NCBI GenBank assembly: GCA_001692895.1
Contig: KV748203.1
Location: forward strand, 464,330 to 528,329
Source of the DNA: Cenococcum geophilum 1.58
Lineage: Eukaryota > Ascomycota > Dothideomycetes > Gloniales > Gloniaceae
Length of the DNA stretch: 64,000 nt
Reading direction: 5' to 3'
Part shown: in pieces, positions 42,813 to 54,918 of the stretch
Numbering within the stretch: the first letter of the stretch is position 1
Layout: every line of letters begins with the position of its first letter
Position numbers and translations under genes: made by a program
The notes under the pieces: model-generated
What the model saw: the letters and a program-made list of their open reading frames with translations, nothing else
Database searches by the model: none
What the model was told of the DNA's origin: nothing

Positions 42813-45800
42813 GTTTGTGGTATCTTCAATTTGCGCCCTATCGCGATCACTAATTCCCTATACCCTAGCCAATTAACCTCTGCCCTAGAGCAATCGCGAC
42901 CTGTACGCGCCTCTGCTGAAACTGATATGTCCCTAGCATAGTCCTAAAATAATCCTTAGTTTTTACCTAGCGCCTAGATGGGCGACACTAATGATGCCGA
43001 AATGGCCGAAACCTAGAACCCCCGCGACGTTTTCGTAGACCTATTTATAGAGATATACCCTAATATTGCGTGGATAATCCGCCGCTCCCTACCGTACCCT
43101 AAGACCTTTGAGCCCAGTAAAGCTTACCTTACCCTTATTAACTATACTAATGAGTTCCTTAATAATATTAAAGTAGGACTACAGTGTATATATAACATAA
43201 ATACCGCTAATAAAAAAGCTAATGAAAACCTTAGTACCCTTATCGCTTCCTAGACAGGAACTATTAACTCCTAGGTAGAGACTATTACCGTTCTAAAATA
43301 ATTAACCCCTATAATAATAGTAGTAACCTAGCAGAAAAAACGGAGATCTAAAGACCCGCTAATATTTAGCGGAAAAGGTACCCCGCTAAAATAATAAGCT
43401 AATTTTAAGACCTAGCATATTAAGATTAAGGGAGTCTTCGACCGGGACTGGGATTACTTTAATACAGTTTAGTCCTAGATCCTTTATATCTCGGATATGC
43501 TAGAGGATAAGGCCTATAAGTTTATTAAGTAGGGCCTAGAGCTTATACACGAGAACCCAAATAACACATCTACGTGGAAATGGCCTACTAAGGAAGATAT
43601 GCTTAAAGACCTTACTGCCCACTATGAGGTCCTTAATATAACCTAGGTCGCAAAGAATAAGCTTAACTATTTCCCCCAAGGCGAGCGTAATTACTGGTCC
43701 TAGAAGGGAGAGCTTAATAAGCTAATGGTCCGCGCTAAGAAGATAGACGAACAGAAGGTGGACCTACTCTGAAAGTTTATCTCTTTAAAGATAGAAGAGC
43801 TGGTACTTAGACTGGCCTATGAAATTAATAACAGCGATTATACAGGTTGGAGCAAGTAGATGGATGTGTTTACTAAGAACCTCGCGAACTATGCATACTA
43901 AGCCAACCTTAAGAAGAACGCTAACCACCGCCTACCTGCTTAAGCCTCTACCCCTATGTTAACCCTAACCCTAGCAGTAACTGGAGAACCTATGGACCTT
44001 AATGGAATCTTAGACACGGAGCGTAAGCGCTGCGTTAATAATAGACTGTGCCTTGCCTATAGCCTGCCTGGCCACTGGAAGGATGCCTATAACCCCGCTA
44101 AGACAGCAAACCTAGTCCTAATGCCACCCCGTTAAATGACGCGAATAAATAACCGCGGACGCGGTGACTGTGGAGTCTATTATAGACGCGGCGACCGCGG
44201 AGCCTATTATGGCCGCGGTAGACAACCCCCCCCCTTTAACCCTACGGCTTAGTTACTCTAAACCATGCCCTATATAGGAGCCTAACCCGTTAATAACGCC
44301 TAGTATTGGCGACTTTGCGCTAGCGAATACGAATACGGCCACGTTGTTAGTGAGGTATTGTTTTTCTATACCCTAACCGAAATAGAAATAGACACTGCTA
44401 GCTAGACGGATACTAGACTGCCCTGCTAAGATAGCTCCGTACCCCAGTTGTTAAAAGGTAGACCCTTAGACTAAGTCGCGCCTAAGGGTCTAAACTATAT
44501 AAGGAGGAAGACGAGAAGATTAGGTCCCTGTTACTAGATTAATTAGTCCTTTCTATTANTAAACTNCNACTTAATCTTANATTAGCAAATAGTNATAAGA
44601 AATTAATNCTTATTTAAACCNAACTCTCCTTATTNTNTAACCTATACCCCTAAGTTTATATTAATATAGTAAGCCTAGTGGACTCCGGTAGTACTATAAT
44701 GGCATTTACTAACGTAGAGTCTATTATAAGAAAGTATAACGTTATAACTAAGAAGCTGCTGGTACCTAGGCCACTGCGCCTTATAGATAGTATTCTAACT
44801 TCGCTTGTTATGGACTACTTTACTGCCTAAATGTTAATTGGCCTCTATACTAAAGCTATGCTCTTTTTTGTTACTAAACTCTCGCCTACTACCCTAATTA
44901 TCTTAGGTATGCCCTGGCTTTAGAAGTATGAGCCCCGTCCTAGCTTTAGGAAACTTAAGATCCGCTTTAACTTAGACTACTGCTTTAGGTACTGCCTCCC
45001 GTAGGGGATAGCCGACGTTAGTAGGGACGCCCTATATGGATACTTAGCACTATTAAGCCTAGTGCCTAGGACTATATATAAAGCCTTAATAGTAAAAGAC
45101 GTTCCTGATAAAGGGGAGCTTATATAGCTGTAAAGAAACAAGATAGTAAAAGACTGGACTAACCTAGTACTTAAGACTAAAATAACGGGCTAGCTAGCCC
45201 TACCGAGACCAAGGAAGAAGGTCTGCTTTGTGCTGCCACTATTAAGAAACCAACCCCAACCTAGGCACTATTTAAACCCTGGCTGCCTAGCCTAACACCC
45301 GGAACTAAGCTATATGCCATATACGTATACTATAGCTCGCGTTATAGTAAGGACTAGCTATAGAACTATTAAGACCCGGATAATAGAAACCGCGCTACTG
45401 TAACGCCTAACCTTATACCTGTCTCCCGCGCGTACCGTATAGGGCTGCCGCCTCGTTTCCGCCCCCCTAGGCCGACTGAGCTGTGCTAGCCCAGCCGTAG
45501 CACTAGAGAGCCAGATACGCCCTAACCTGGACGATATTAAATGCACCTATACTATTAATTTTACCCAGTTCTGTAAGCAAAAAGACATAAAGGTAATAAG
45601 GATCTATATGGTGGAGCTGGTAGAACTAGTTAAATAAGATAAGTACTAATAGCTACTTAAAGAGCTGCCTATAGGCCTAATAGAAGTACTAAACCTATTA
45701 GAAAGGTCTTTCCGCCGGCTGGTAGAAGGCGACTATATGATAAAGGAAGCCCGTAAAGCGCTCCCCCCCTATTTCTACGACTTCCTTAAGATAAATCTAA

Positions 45801-48800
45801 AAACTAAACCCAAGCTTTTACATTGGAAGATAGTTGACACCAATATTAAAAAATTCCTAAAAGGCAAACCAGGATTAACCCGTAAAGACATTCTATAACG
45901 CCTACTAAAGGAGTTTAGTAAATATATTGAGTACTTTCTCCCTAAGAACGTAGATAAGCTGCCCCCTTACCGACCATGGGACTATAAAATTGAGATCACC
46001 CCCGGAAACTAGGCCCCGTACTATAAAAATAGACTACTTTTACCTGCTGAACTTAGGTGTATAAAGAAGTGGATTAATAAGATGCTAGATAAGGGTTTTA
46101 TCCGCGAATCGACCTCACTAGCTGTTGCACTACTCCTCCTTACTGCTAAGCCTGGCGGCGGTGTACGAATCTGCTATGACTACTAAGGCCTAAATATAGT
46201 TACTATTAAGAATTGATACCTACTGCCACTAATCCGCGAGATACTTAACGCACTTTGTAGCGCTAAGTACTTTACTAAACTTAATATAATTACTGCGTTT
46301 AACCGGATCCGGATTACGGAGGGCTATAAGTGGCTTATAGCATTTATTACCCGGTTCGGACTCTATAAGATACTAGTTATACTATTTGGCCTCTGTAACG
46401 CACCCGCTATGTTCTAGAACTATATTAACTATATTCTATATAATACCCTTAACGACTACTATACTGCCTACCTTAATAATGTCCTTGTCTTTTCTAAAAC
46501 ACGTGCTGAGTATACTAAGTATATAAATGAAGTCATCTAAAGACTCGGCAATGCTGGACTTTAGATTGATATTAATAAGTCTAAGTTCTACTCTACTAAA
46601 ATAAAATACCTTGGCTTAATTATCTTAACTAATAGTATGACTATAGACCCTAAGAAGATATAGGCCTTATAGGAATAAAAGGACCTAATATTAATTAAAG
46701 AACTATAACAATTTCTCGGCTTCGCGAACTTCTACNNANNATTTATCTAAGGCTACTCTGCNATNGCTANACCTATAATAAAACTTCTAAAGAAGGATAT
46801 TGGATGGCTATGGGGACTAGAACAAGCTAAATTATTTAAGGCCCTTAAGGGAGCCTTTACTTTAGCACTAGTACTAGCATACTATAACTATATAAAGAAA
46901 ACAGTGGTAGAGACAGACGTATTAAATTGGGCTTCCGGCGGAGTCCTTTCCCAGTATAATAACGACGGAAAATTAAGACTGGTCGCATTCTTCTTTATAA
47001 AGTACTCCGCGTTGGAATATAACTATAAGATCTATAATAAAGAACTCCTAGCTATTGTTAAGGCTTTAGAGGAATAGCGTCCTAAGCTGTAAGGGACTGA
47101 GAAGCTATTTAAAATTATTACCGACTATAAGAACCTATAGACGTTTATAACTACTAAGTAGCTAAACTAGCGCTAAGTCTAGTGGGTAGAGTTCCTTTTA
47201 TAGTTTAACTTTGTAATTATATACAGACCTAACAGCAAAGCTACGCTCCCTGACGCCCTAAGCCGGCTACTAGGAATAAGGCCTAAGGACGCTAATAATA
47301 AACGCCTCCGCTACCGAGCCTAAGTTATTATACCGCCCTAGAAAGTTGACCCTATAATCTTAGAAGAATTACTATATAAGTCCCGTAACTCTAATGACGT
47401 AGAGTTTATAGCCGCTCTAGACCCCGAAATAGCCGAAAAGTTACTAGATAAGTTAATCCAGCTAGGATACCAGGAGAACGAACTCGCAAGAGATATAGTG
47501 GCAGCCCTACGTGATTAGAAAGCTCGCCATTAGCTAAAGAAAATTAGGAAATTACTCCGTTGCGATAAGTTAGAATGTAGTATTATTAATGGACAGATCT
47601 ACTTCTGCCAACGTCTCTTTATCCCTAACGCCCTAGACCTCTGCCTAGAAGTTACCTATTGCTCTTATAGTAGCGGCCCTGCTAGTTACCCCGGCTAGGT
47701 TAAGACTCTTAACCTCTTAAACCGAATATACTGGTAGCTAGAAATCTCCTAGTTTATGGCTACCTTTGTTAAAGACTATACCCTATGCTTTCGCACTAAG
47801 ACCCCCTATTCTGCCCCGCCTGGTTTCTTAAAGCTACTAGAATTACCCACCCGCCCGTGGACCGATATCTTGATCGACTATATTACAACGCTGCTAGTAT
47901 GCTAACGCTATGGTAAGGTATACGAATATATCCTTGTTATTGTGGACCGCCTAACTAAAATATAATACCTCGTTCTAGTAATAGGACTCTTAATAGAGGA
48001 GTTAGTTGATGGCTTTGTTAACAACGTATATAAGCTCTACGGTGCACTAAGTACGATTATCTCCGATTGCGGCATATAATTTGTTAGCGACTTCTGGCGA
48101 CGACTAAGTAAACGCCTTAAGACAATCTTGTAACCAAGCTTAGCCTAGTACCTAGAAACGGACGGCTAAACTAAAATTATTAACGCCGCCGTAAATAAAT
48201 ACCTTTATGCTTTTGTTAGCTTTATATAGGACGACTAGGTTAACTACCTGCTGCTCGCTAAGTTTGCTACGAATAACCAAGTTAACGAGAGCATAGGCAT
48301 CTCCCCGTTTTTTATAAACTATAGCTTTAACCCTCGCCTTAGAATTGAGCCTGCTAGCCCCCGCCTATTGACACTATTAGTATAAGCAAAGAAGGAGTTC
48401 TTTCGCGTAGACTCTGTGGCCAACTGCTTTAAGCGGATATTAACACAGCTTAAGGCCCTAGCCTGGATTTTATAGTAACGCTATAAAGACAATGCTAATA
48501 CCCGTAGGGATAAGAGCGCGTTATTCTACGAAGGTGATATGGTTATGGTTAGCTTAGAAAATATAAAGATAAATAGACCTAAGAAGAAATGGGATAACAA
48601 ATGGGACGGCCCGTACCCCGTACTCGCAGTATACTAAGGGGTAGTTATAATAGACCTCCTAGACTATATCTGAGTAAACAAATCCTTTTATATATCTAAG
48701 GTCCGCCTCTAGGCTGCTAAAGAGATCCCTAGCTAAGTAAATATTAATACCGTAGAGCGCCGTAATATATAAGGACGAGTGGTAAAGAGAGATGATGACG

Positions 48801-49195
48801 GCAATATAGAAGACAAATAGGAGTTTAAGAAAATCCTTAATATACACGATGAAGACCCCTAGGGCCTAACTTATGAGATTAAATGGAAATATTATAAGGA
48901 TACAACCTGGCAGCTAGAGGAAGACCTAAAGGGTTACGAATAAGCTGTATAGCGCTTCTATAAGCAACACCCTAAGAAGCCAGGACCCCTAAACTGGGTA
49001 TAAGATAAGGAAAAGTCATGCTAAGGTCGCGGCCGACTACCGCATTAAAATTTGTGGTGGTTGAGATGTTATGGAACTTTGACCGGCAGTTGAAGTTGTC
49101 TAATTGGCTAAATTCTTGCTAAGAAACGCCATACGGACTGATTTGGGTGGCGGTATGGAGTTCTACCGACCTTACTTACTAAACTAACTAATTAG

Positions 49196-49222
49196 GATTT
49201 TCTATGCCCGGTATAGAAAATC
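49196..49222. repeat. Palindromic hairpin near the 3' end of the gypsy element
   Basis: Arms GATTTTCTAT and ATAGAAAATC around GCCCGGT. Same flank (CTAATTAG) and design as 41846-41872, with changes on both arms that keep pairing. Confidence 0.8.
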
Positions 49223-49353
49223 GCCATTAGCTTGGTTAAGGGCGGTAAGCGGAACTGATATCTTTGCGGTAGAAAATAGGCAACCCCGTATACTGCCTAT
49301 TTTTAAGTTATCTATTTGGTTTGGGGACTAAACCGTCTAGGGGAGAGGAGTAT

Positions 49354-49540
49354 TATTACGGCACTGACCTGACGCATACTGTTTCATACTGTCTTGTACT
49401 GTTCCCTACTATTGGCTAGCCTACTACTAGCGACTTAGCGGCTGGCCCTACTATTTGTATACAATACCCCCTTTCCACCTTCTTCCCCTCTTTATACTAT
49501 AACGTAGTTATTCAGTCTACTTTATTACAGCACTGTGACA
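49354..49540 (+). repeat. Right LTR of the gypsy chromovirus
   Basis: 187 bases, ending CTGTGACA and followed by CTCCT. Partner of 42626-42812. Confidence 0.94.
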
Positions 49541-51951
49541 CTCCTTATGCATTAATTGGATACCTAGTCGGCTATAATTTGACTAATATCTACTAAATAT
49601 AGATTCTAAGCCTCTATAGGGTTATTTAAACTAAAGACCTTATATTTAATAAGACCTTATTCTATAACCCTAAGGGTTAAAATATTAACTACTTGCTAAG
49701 GGAAGTATTAAAGGATATACTATAGACAATTAGTCTACTAGAGCCTCTTGACAACGAATTTAAAGACGAATTTACCCTATATATAGTTAATTAAAGATCT
49801 ACCTTAAATATAGATTAAACGACTATACTAAAATTAAATAATTCGGCAGAGCCTCCTGTAAAGAATACTAAGTAGTTACTAATTCCTAGCAGAACGGTAT
49901 CTTTAGATTTGCTAGAAATAAACACTATACTAGGAGGACTTTAAGACGATATCTTGGATATAATTAAAATAGGTCCTACCTAGTTAAGAAGTTTAATAAA
50001 ACCGTTAAATATAGCTTTACGAGCTAATAAAGTCTCGGCTAAACCTTCTGCCAACCTTATCCTACCAGAAGAATTAAAAAGAATTTAACGTTAAGTGTAT
50101 GTAGCATTACTAGCCAATCTATCTACCCTATTTGGTTACTACGCTGGATTTACTATAGGACTAGTAAAGGATATTAGCCAAACTAGATCCTTATCCTTAT
50201 CTTTATATTAGGATAATCTTCCTCCTAAACTAAAGAACCTTAAGGAGCTAAGAAAACATCTATTAACTACTAGCTTCTAAAAGGCTATGGGAAAAGAATA
50301 TAATGACCTAAAACGCCGAGGGACATTTAAAATTGTACTAAAAGAAGAAGCAAGCAACGAGCAGATTCTACTACTAAAATAGGTCTTTAAATATAAGCTT
50401 AACAGCGACGGTTATCTTTAAAAGCTAAAAGCTTAACTGTGTGTCTGTGGAGACTTATAGATTACTAAAAAAGAGACCTATGCAGTAACCTTAGCTGCTT
50501 AAATATTCCGTGCTCTTATAGCTATAGCAGCCGCATTTAATTTGGAAATTCGACAGTATAATGCCGTAAACGTATTTATAAACGCTAAGCTTAGTAAACT
50601 AGTCTACTGCTACTGCCTAGAAGGATTTAGTCAATATAGACATGTCTTAAAGCTACTTATAGCGCTATACGGATTAAAAATATTACCGCTACTATGGTAT
50701 AAAGAGCTTACTAGTACACTAGCTAAATTTAAATTAAAGCCTATCCTAGGTACTAACTGCCTATACACTAATAAACAACTTATTGTCTTCTTCTATATAG
50801 ACAATATTGCCGCTTTATTTACTAAAAAGGACCTTTTAAGACTTAAAGAATTTAAAGCTAAGCTTTTATAACAATACGAGATCCGTGTACTAGGAGACCT
50901 ATAGTAGTTCCTAGGAATTCGAATTAAACAAGATTAACTAAGTTGAAAGCTCTGGCTCTGCCAAGATTTCTATATTAAAAGGATAGCTAATCGATTTAAT
51001 ATTTAACCGCTAGAAAGATTTCCTAAGTTACTACTTTCTGCTAAAGAACTGATTCCGTCTAACCAGTAGACGAACCCCTAAAGAACACTAGCCTATTAGT
51101 AACGGGTTAGTTCTCTTATATACTTTGCCGTATTTAAAAGACCTAATATTACTAAGACGCATTTTAAGCTGGCTAAATTCCTTACTAATCTAAATTAAAA
51201 GCACCTTGATGTAGTAAACTAAGTAATTACCTACTGCCTTGGAATAAAATTTATAGCTATTAAATACTCTAGTAAAGTATTTGGAGCATATATATACTTT
51301 AGAACCCTTAAAGAAAAAGATGTTACCTTTTACGGGGTATTTAACGCGGTATTTATGGACTATAAGGAGACTAGACGGAGCTCTTAATAATATCTATTTA
51401 TGCTATTTAGAGGTCTAATCGATTAGAAAGCAACCCTACAGCGATTTATTACTCGCTTGACTACTAAAGTAGAGCTTCTCTCCCTATCTACTACCGCAGT
51501 CGAAATTATTTAGTGGCAACGATTCTTTAAGGCAATTGGCTTCAACTTAGAACGCGAATTTACCGTGCTTTGCGACAATATATAGACCGTACGACTCCTA
51601 AGACAGAATACACCAAAGCTTAACACTAAGCCTCAATATATTAACGTCTATTAGCACTAGCTAAGATAGGAAGTCTAAGACAAAAAGATCGATGTATAAT
51701 GGGTTTCTATAAATAAAATGCCTGCTAACGGCCTTACTAAAATCTTACCTCGTCAAAAGCACGAAGCATAGATACAGCAGTTAAATTTAGTAGATATTCG
51801 ACGCCAGATTAATTGATTCTATCTTGCAATATCCGTCACAGTTACCCTATTCTTTTACTACTCCCAAATTGTATCTAAATTTCCTATTTTAGTACAGTTT
51901 TAACCTTCATTTTTCTATAGCTTTAACTGCACTGTTAAATCTAGGGGGGTG

Positions 51952-52171
51952 TATAACTGACTACCGGTACTATGCCAAAACACCTACGTATTACCTGCGT
52001 ATTAACTACGTATCGCCTATATATTACTTACATATCACGCTGTTTTAGTTATATAGTAGTCTCCCCTTTTATCTTATTACCTATGTCTTCCTCATGTATA
52101 TAGAGAGGCTCTAGAGCTACATCTTACAATTAAGTCGTTTGTTTAATTCCCATATACTGCAAAAGCTTACA
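51952..52171 (+). repeat. Right LTR of the copia element
   Basis: Partner of 34338-34557, 220 bases. It follows a polypurine tract and is followed by AATTA. The LTR could start two bases earlier at TG, but the AATTA match favours this edge. Confidence 0.9.
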
Positions 52172-54712
52172 AATTATATATGCTTGCGCGTTCCTCTTGC
52201 CGTGCTTATGCCTTAATTAACTAAGTTACTAATATTATCTAAAGCTTATCTACTCTTCTTCCTAAGAAGGAACTTAAATATATTTATAGGACTATAAATA
52301 AGAATAGAACACAGAAGTAGACCTAAAGACTATTACTAAAACTTAAAGAATAAAAAAGAATAATAAGGCCTATAAAATACATATAGATTAGAACCCCTAT
52401 AGAATCCTATTAAAAGTTACCCTAATAACTATACTACCATACTAAGAAATATAGCGGCCGGTAAAGCAGCTGTAGGACCCTTAAATACCTCTAATAGTAA
52501 AACAGCAACTAAGTTAAACTCTTAGGTAGAGCTTATAGTAGCTAATACTAAAATTAAATAACTTTAAGAGCTGCTTAAAGCTAGAGAACCCCCTATACCT
52601 AGTAAAGAGTTATTAGATACCTAGAGACTTGCTATAGTCCTTAAGACCCTAGCCTAACATATAATATTAGTATTATTACGGTTTATAAAGGCCGTGGACC
52701 CCCTATTACTTATAAACGGAACTAACCCTATATTTAATAATTAGAAGCTTTAATTATAGGATAAGCTTAAAGTTAATACGGACTACTTCCCTACTACTTA
52801 GGCTAAAATGGCCTACGTCTTTAGCTATACTAGTAGGGATATATAGACGTACCTACGTCCGCGATATATATAGGACTTACTAAATCCCTTTCTCTCTAGA
52901 GGAGAGATAATTATTTACCTATCTTTTATCTATAAGGACCCCTTTAAAGTATAAAACGCTTAACTTAATTATAAAAGCCTAAATATAAAAATAATAGAGA
53001 CCTTCTTAGCTTTTTAGACCCGCTTTCTATACCTAGCTAGCTAGGCTTAAATTCTATAGGAAGATCTAATACTAGACCTATTTAATAAGCTTACCCTAGA
53101 CCTACAGTAAGCTGTACTATTAGTTTTTACTATTATATAGACGCTAAAGGAACTTATAGATTAGTGCTTAGTTATTAACTAAGGCCTTTACTAAATTAAG
53201 GTATATGCCAAATGGTATAAAGCTAGAAACCCTTTAAATCAAACTATAAGTAATATAAGAACGGCTCGTAATGCCCTAGTACGATTAATAACCCCTATAG
53301 CACTACCTATATAGCCTACCGCTAATTTAGCAGCTAACTATATAGCTAGTCCTACTATAGATCTAGTAAATACTTGGCCTATATATAGCAACCCCCGTAT
53401 ATAGGCCCTTAGTAATTAAAGAGCTTACTTTTCTTATAGTTAGAAAGGCTACTATATAAAGGATTGCTTAATAAACGTAAAAGTAGATAAGGCTTTATTA
53501 ATCTAGGAGGATAGCATAAAGTTAGAAAAAGAGGAACCCTAGAAAAAGACTTCTCTTTAGGGTTAAAAGGGATTAATATGTTACATATTAATCTAGGTTG
53601 GCTAGTTAGTAAAAGAAGCTGCACTATCCCTTATACTTTATTCTATAATAGATATTAAGTTTTAACCTCTGCTTTAGCTAACTCTAAAGTAAATACCTTT
53701 ACCTTAATAAATACCTAGTATGCCGTAAAGCTAGCTAGCTTTTTTAATATACTTATTAAAGAACTGCCTAAACTAATTCCTATTTATAGGTATAATAGGC
53801 GGATAGGGCTACCTATTATAACTATCTTGTGGATTTACCTCCGTATTAACAGACGAAGGTAGTATAATATCCCTTCCCTATTACGGACCTAGGAAGCTAT
53901 AATATAATCTTAAAAAGAAAATAGCTAGCCTATTTAGGCTTATAGCTTAATATATAGAGTAGGCGGCTTATCTGACCTAAAACCCTACCCCTAATCCCTT
54001 CTTTTATAAAAGAAATTAGTATTATAATAGAAAACCTTATACGGCCATAGATTAATACTATTTACTAGGTAGATACTATATATAGAGACTAGGCCTTTAA
54101 GAAGGATATATAGCTTAACCCGCAATAGATCCGTATACTACGCCGCCCCTAGACTATATATACTACACCACCCGTACTAGAGACCTAAGAAGTTAATAAT
54201 AGTAACTAAATTAAGCCCCCTATAGAGAACCTAAGATCTATATAGCTGCAAAGAAAAGCTAGAAATATTAGGCGCTATACTAAACTAATAAATAGAAAGA
54301 ATAACTTATAGAAAATAGAACGTAAGCTAAGGAAGACTATAAACCCTATACCGTAAAATACGGCCTAATAAATGTCCGTAAAGAAACCTACGGACCTCCC
54401 CCTAGTTAATACCTACTGTATTAGTGCTGTAGAATTCTACTAAAACCTAGTTTAGCCTAATACCATTGCCTTTACGACTGGCTTATATAAAATTAATTAA
54501 ATAATTAAGGAAAAGAAAAGTAAGCTTAGCGGGTAGAAAAGCGAGCTTATAGATAAGGAACTAGTAGAATAAAAACTACCCTATTAATACTAGAAATTTA
54601 AGGATATATTCTTTAAGGTAGCGTCTAATATACTTCCGCCTTACTAACTATATAACTATAAGATTAAGATTAAGTAGGGTAAGGAAGACACCCTTAGCTT
54701 TAGCCCCCTATA

Positions 54713-54918
54713 AGGGGATCTTGTAAACAGGGGGCTATAAGGACACGATTGGAACAAGATAGATTGGTAAGAAAGACGAATCCTTAAGGAGGTAAGGCCT
54801 CTAGGATCGTGGAGACTATATACTACGGGCACGTGCCTCTGGTATGTAACCGGCGACCATTTAAGGGGCGTCCGGGGGTTGTCTTAAGGGCAACCCGAGG
54901 TATCCGCAATAATATCCC
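54713..54918 (-). repeat. 3' LTR of the minus-strand gypsy element
   Basis: 206 bases, less AT-rich than its surroundings. It contains GGGGGCTATAAGGACACGAT and ACTACGGGCACGTGCC. It pairs with 63418-63623. Confidence 0.92.

Larger units (their letters stand above)
42626..49540 (+). mobile_element. Ty3/gypsy chromovirus fossil inserted in the copia element
   Basis: LTRs of 187 bases (42626-42812, 49354-49540) start TGTCACGGC and end TGACA, with a perfect CTCCT duplication at 42621-42625 and 49541-49545. The 6.9-kb body has the canonical order: gag with a zinc knuckle (about 42.9-44.2 kb), protease (about 44.6-45.0 kb), reverse transcriptase (about 46.0-46.6 kb), RNase H (about 46.8-47.2 kb), integrase (about 47.5-48.5 kb) and a chromodomain (about 48.85-48.98 kb). 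A polypurine tract precedes the right LTR. It looks full length but has dozens of RIP breaks. Scattered N bases occur near 44.56-44.64 and 46.74-46.77 kb. Confidence 0.92.
34338..52171 (+). mobile_element. Ty1/copia retrotransposon fossil, split by two later insertions
   Basis: LTRs of 220 bases lie at 34338-34557 and 51952-52171; AATTA flanks both sides as a candidate target duplication. Between 34.6 and 36.8 kb are gag-like, zinc-knuckle, GAG-pre-integrase (HKILGYIG) and integrase-like remnants. More integrase lies at 42.3-42.6 kb, reverse transcriptase at about 50.2-50.9 kb and RNase H at about 51.3-51.8 kb. A polypurine tract (AGGGGGG) precedes the right LTR. The element is broken in dozens of places by RIP. 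It hosts insertions at 36857-42313 and 42626-49540; without them it is about 5.5 kb, a normal copia size. Confidence 0.88.

Noticed and set aside
44560-46770. Scattered N bases as a biological signal
   Set aside because: They occur in repetitive DNA and look like assembly or base-calling uncertainty, not real structure.
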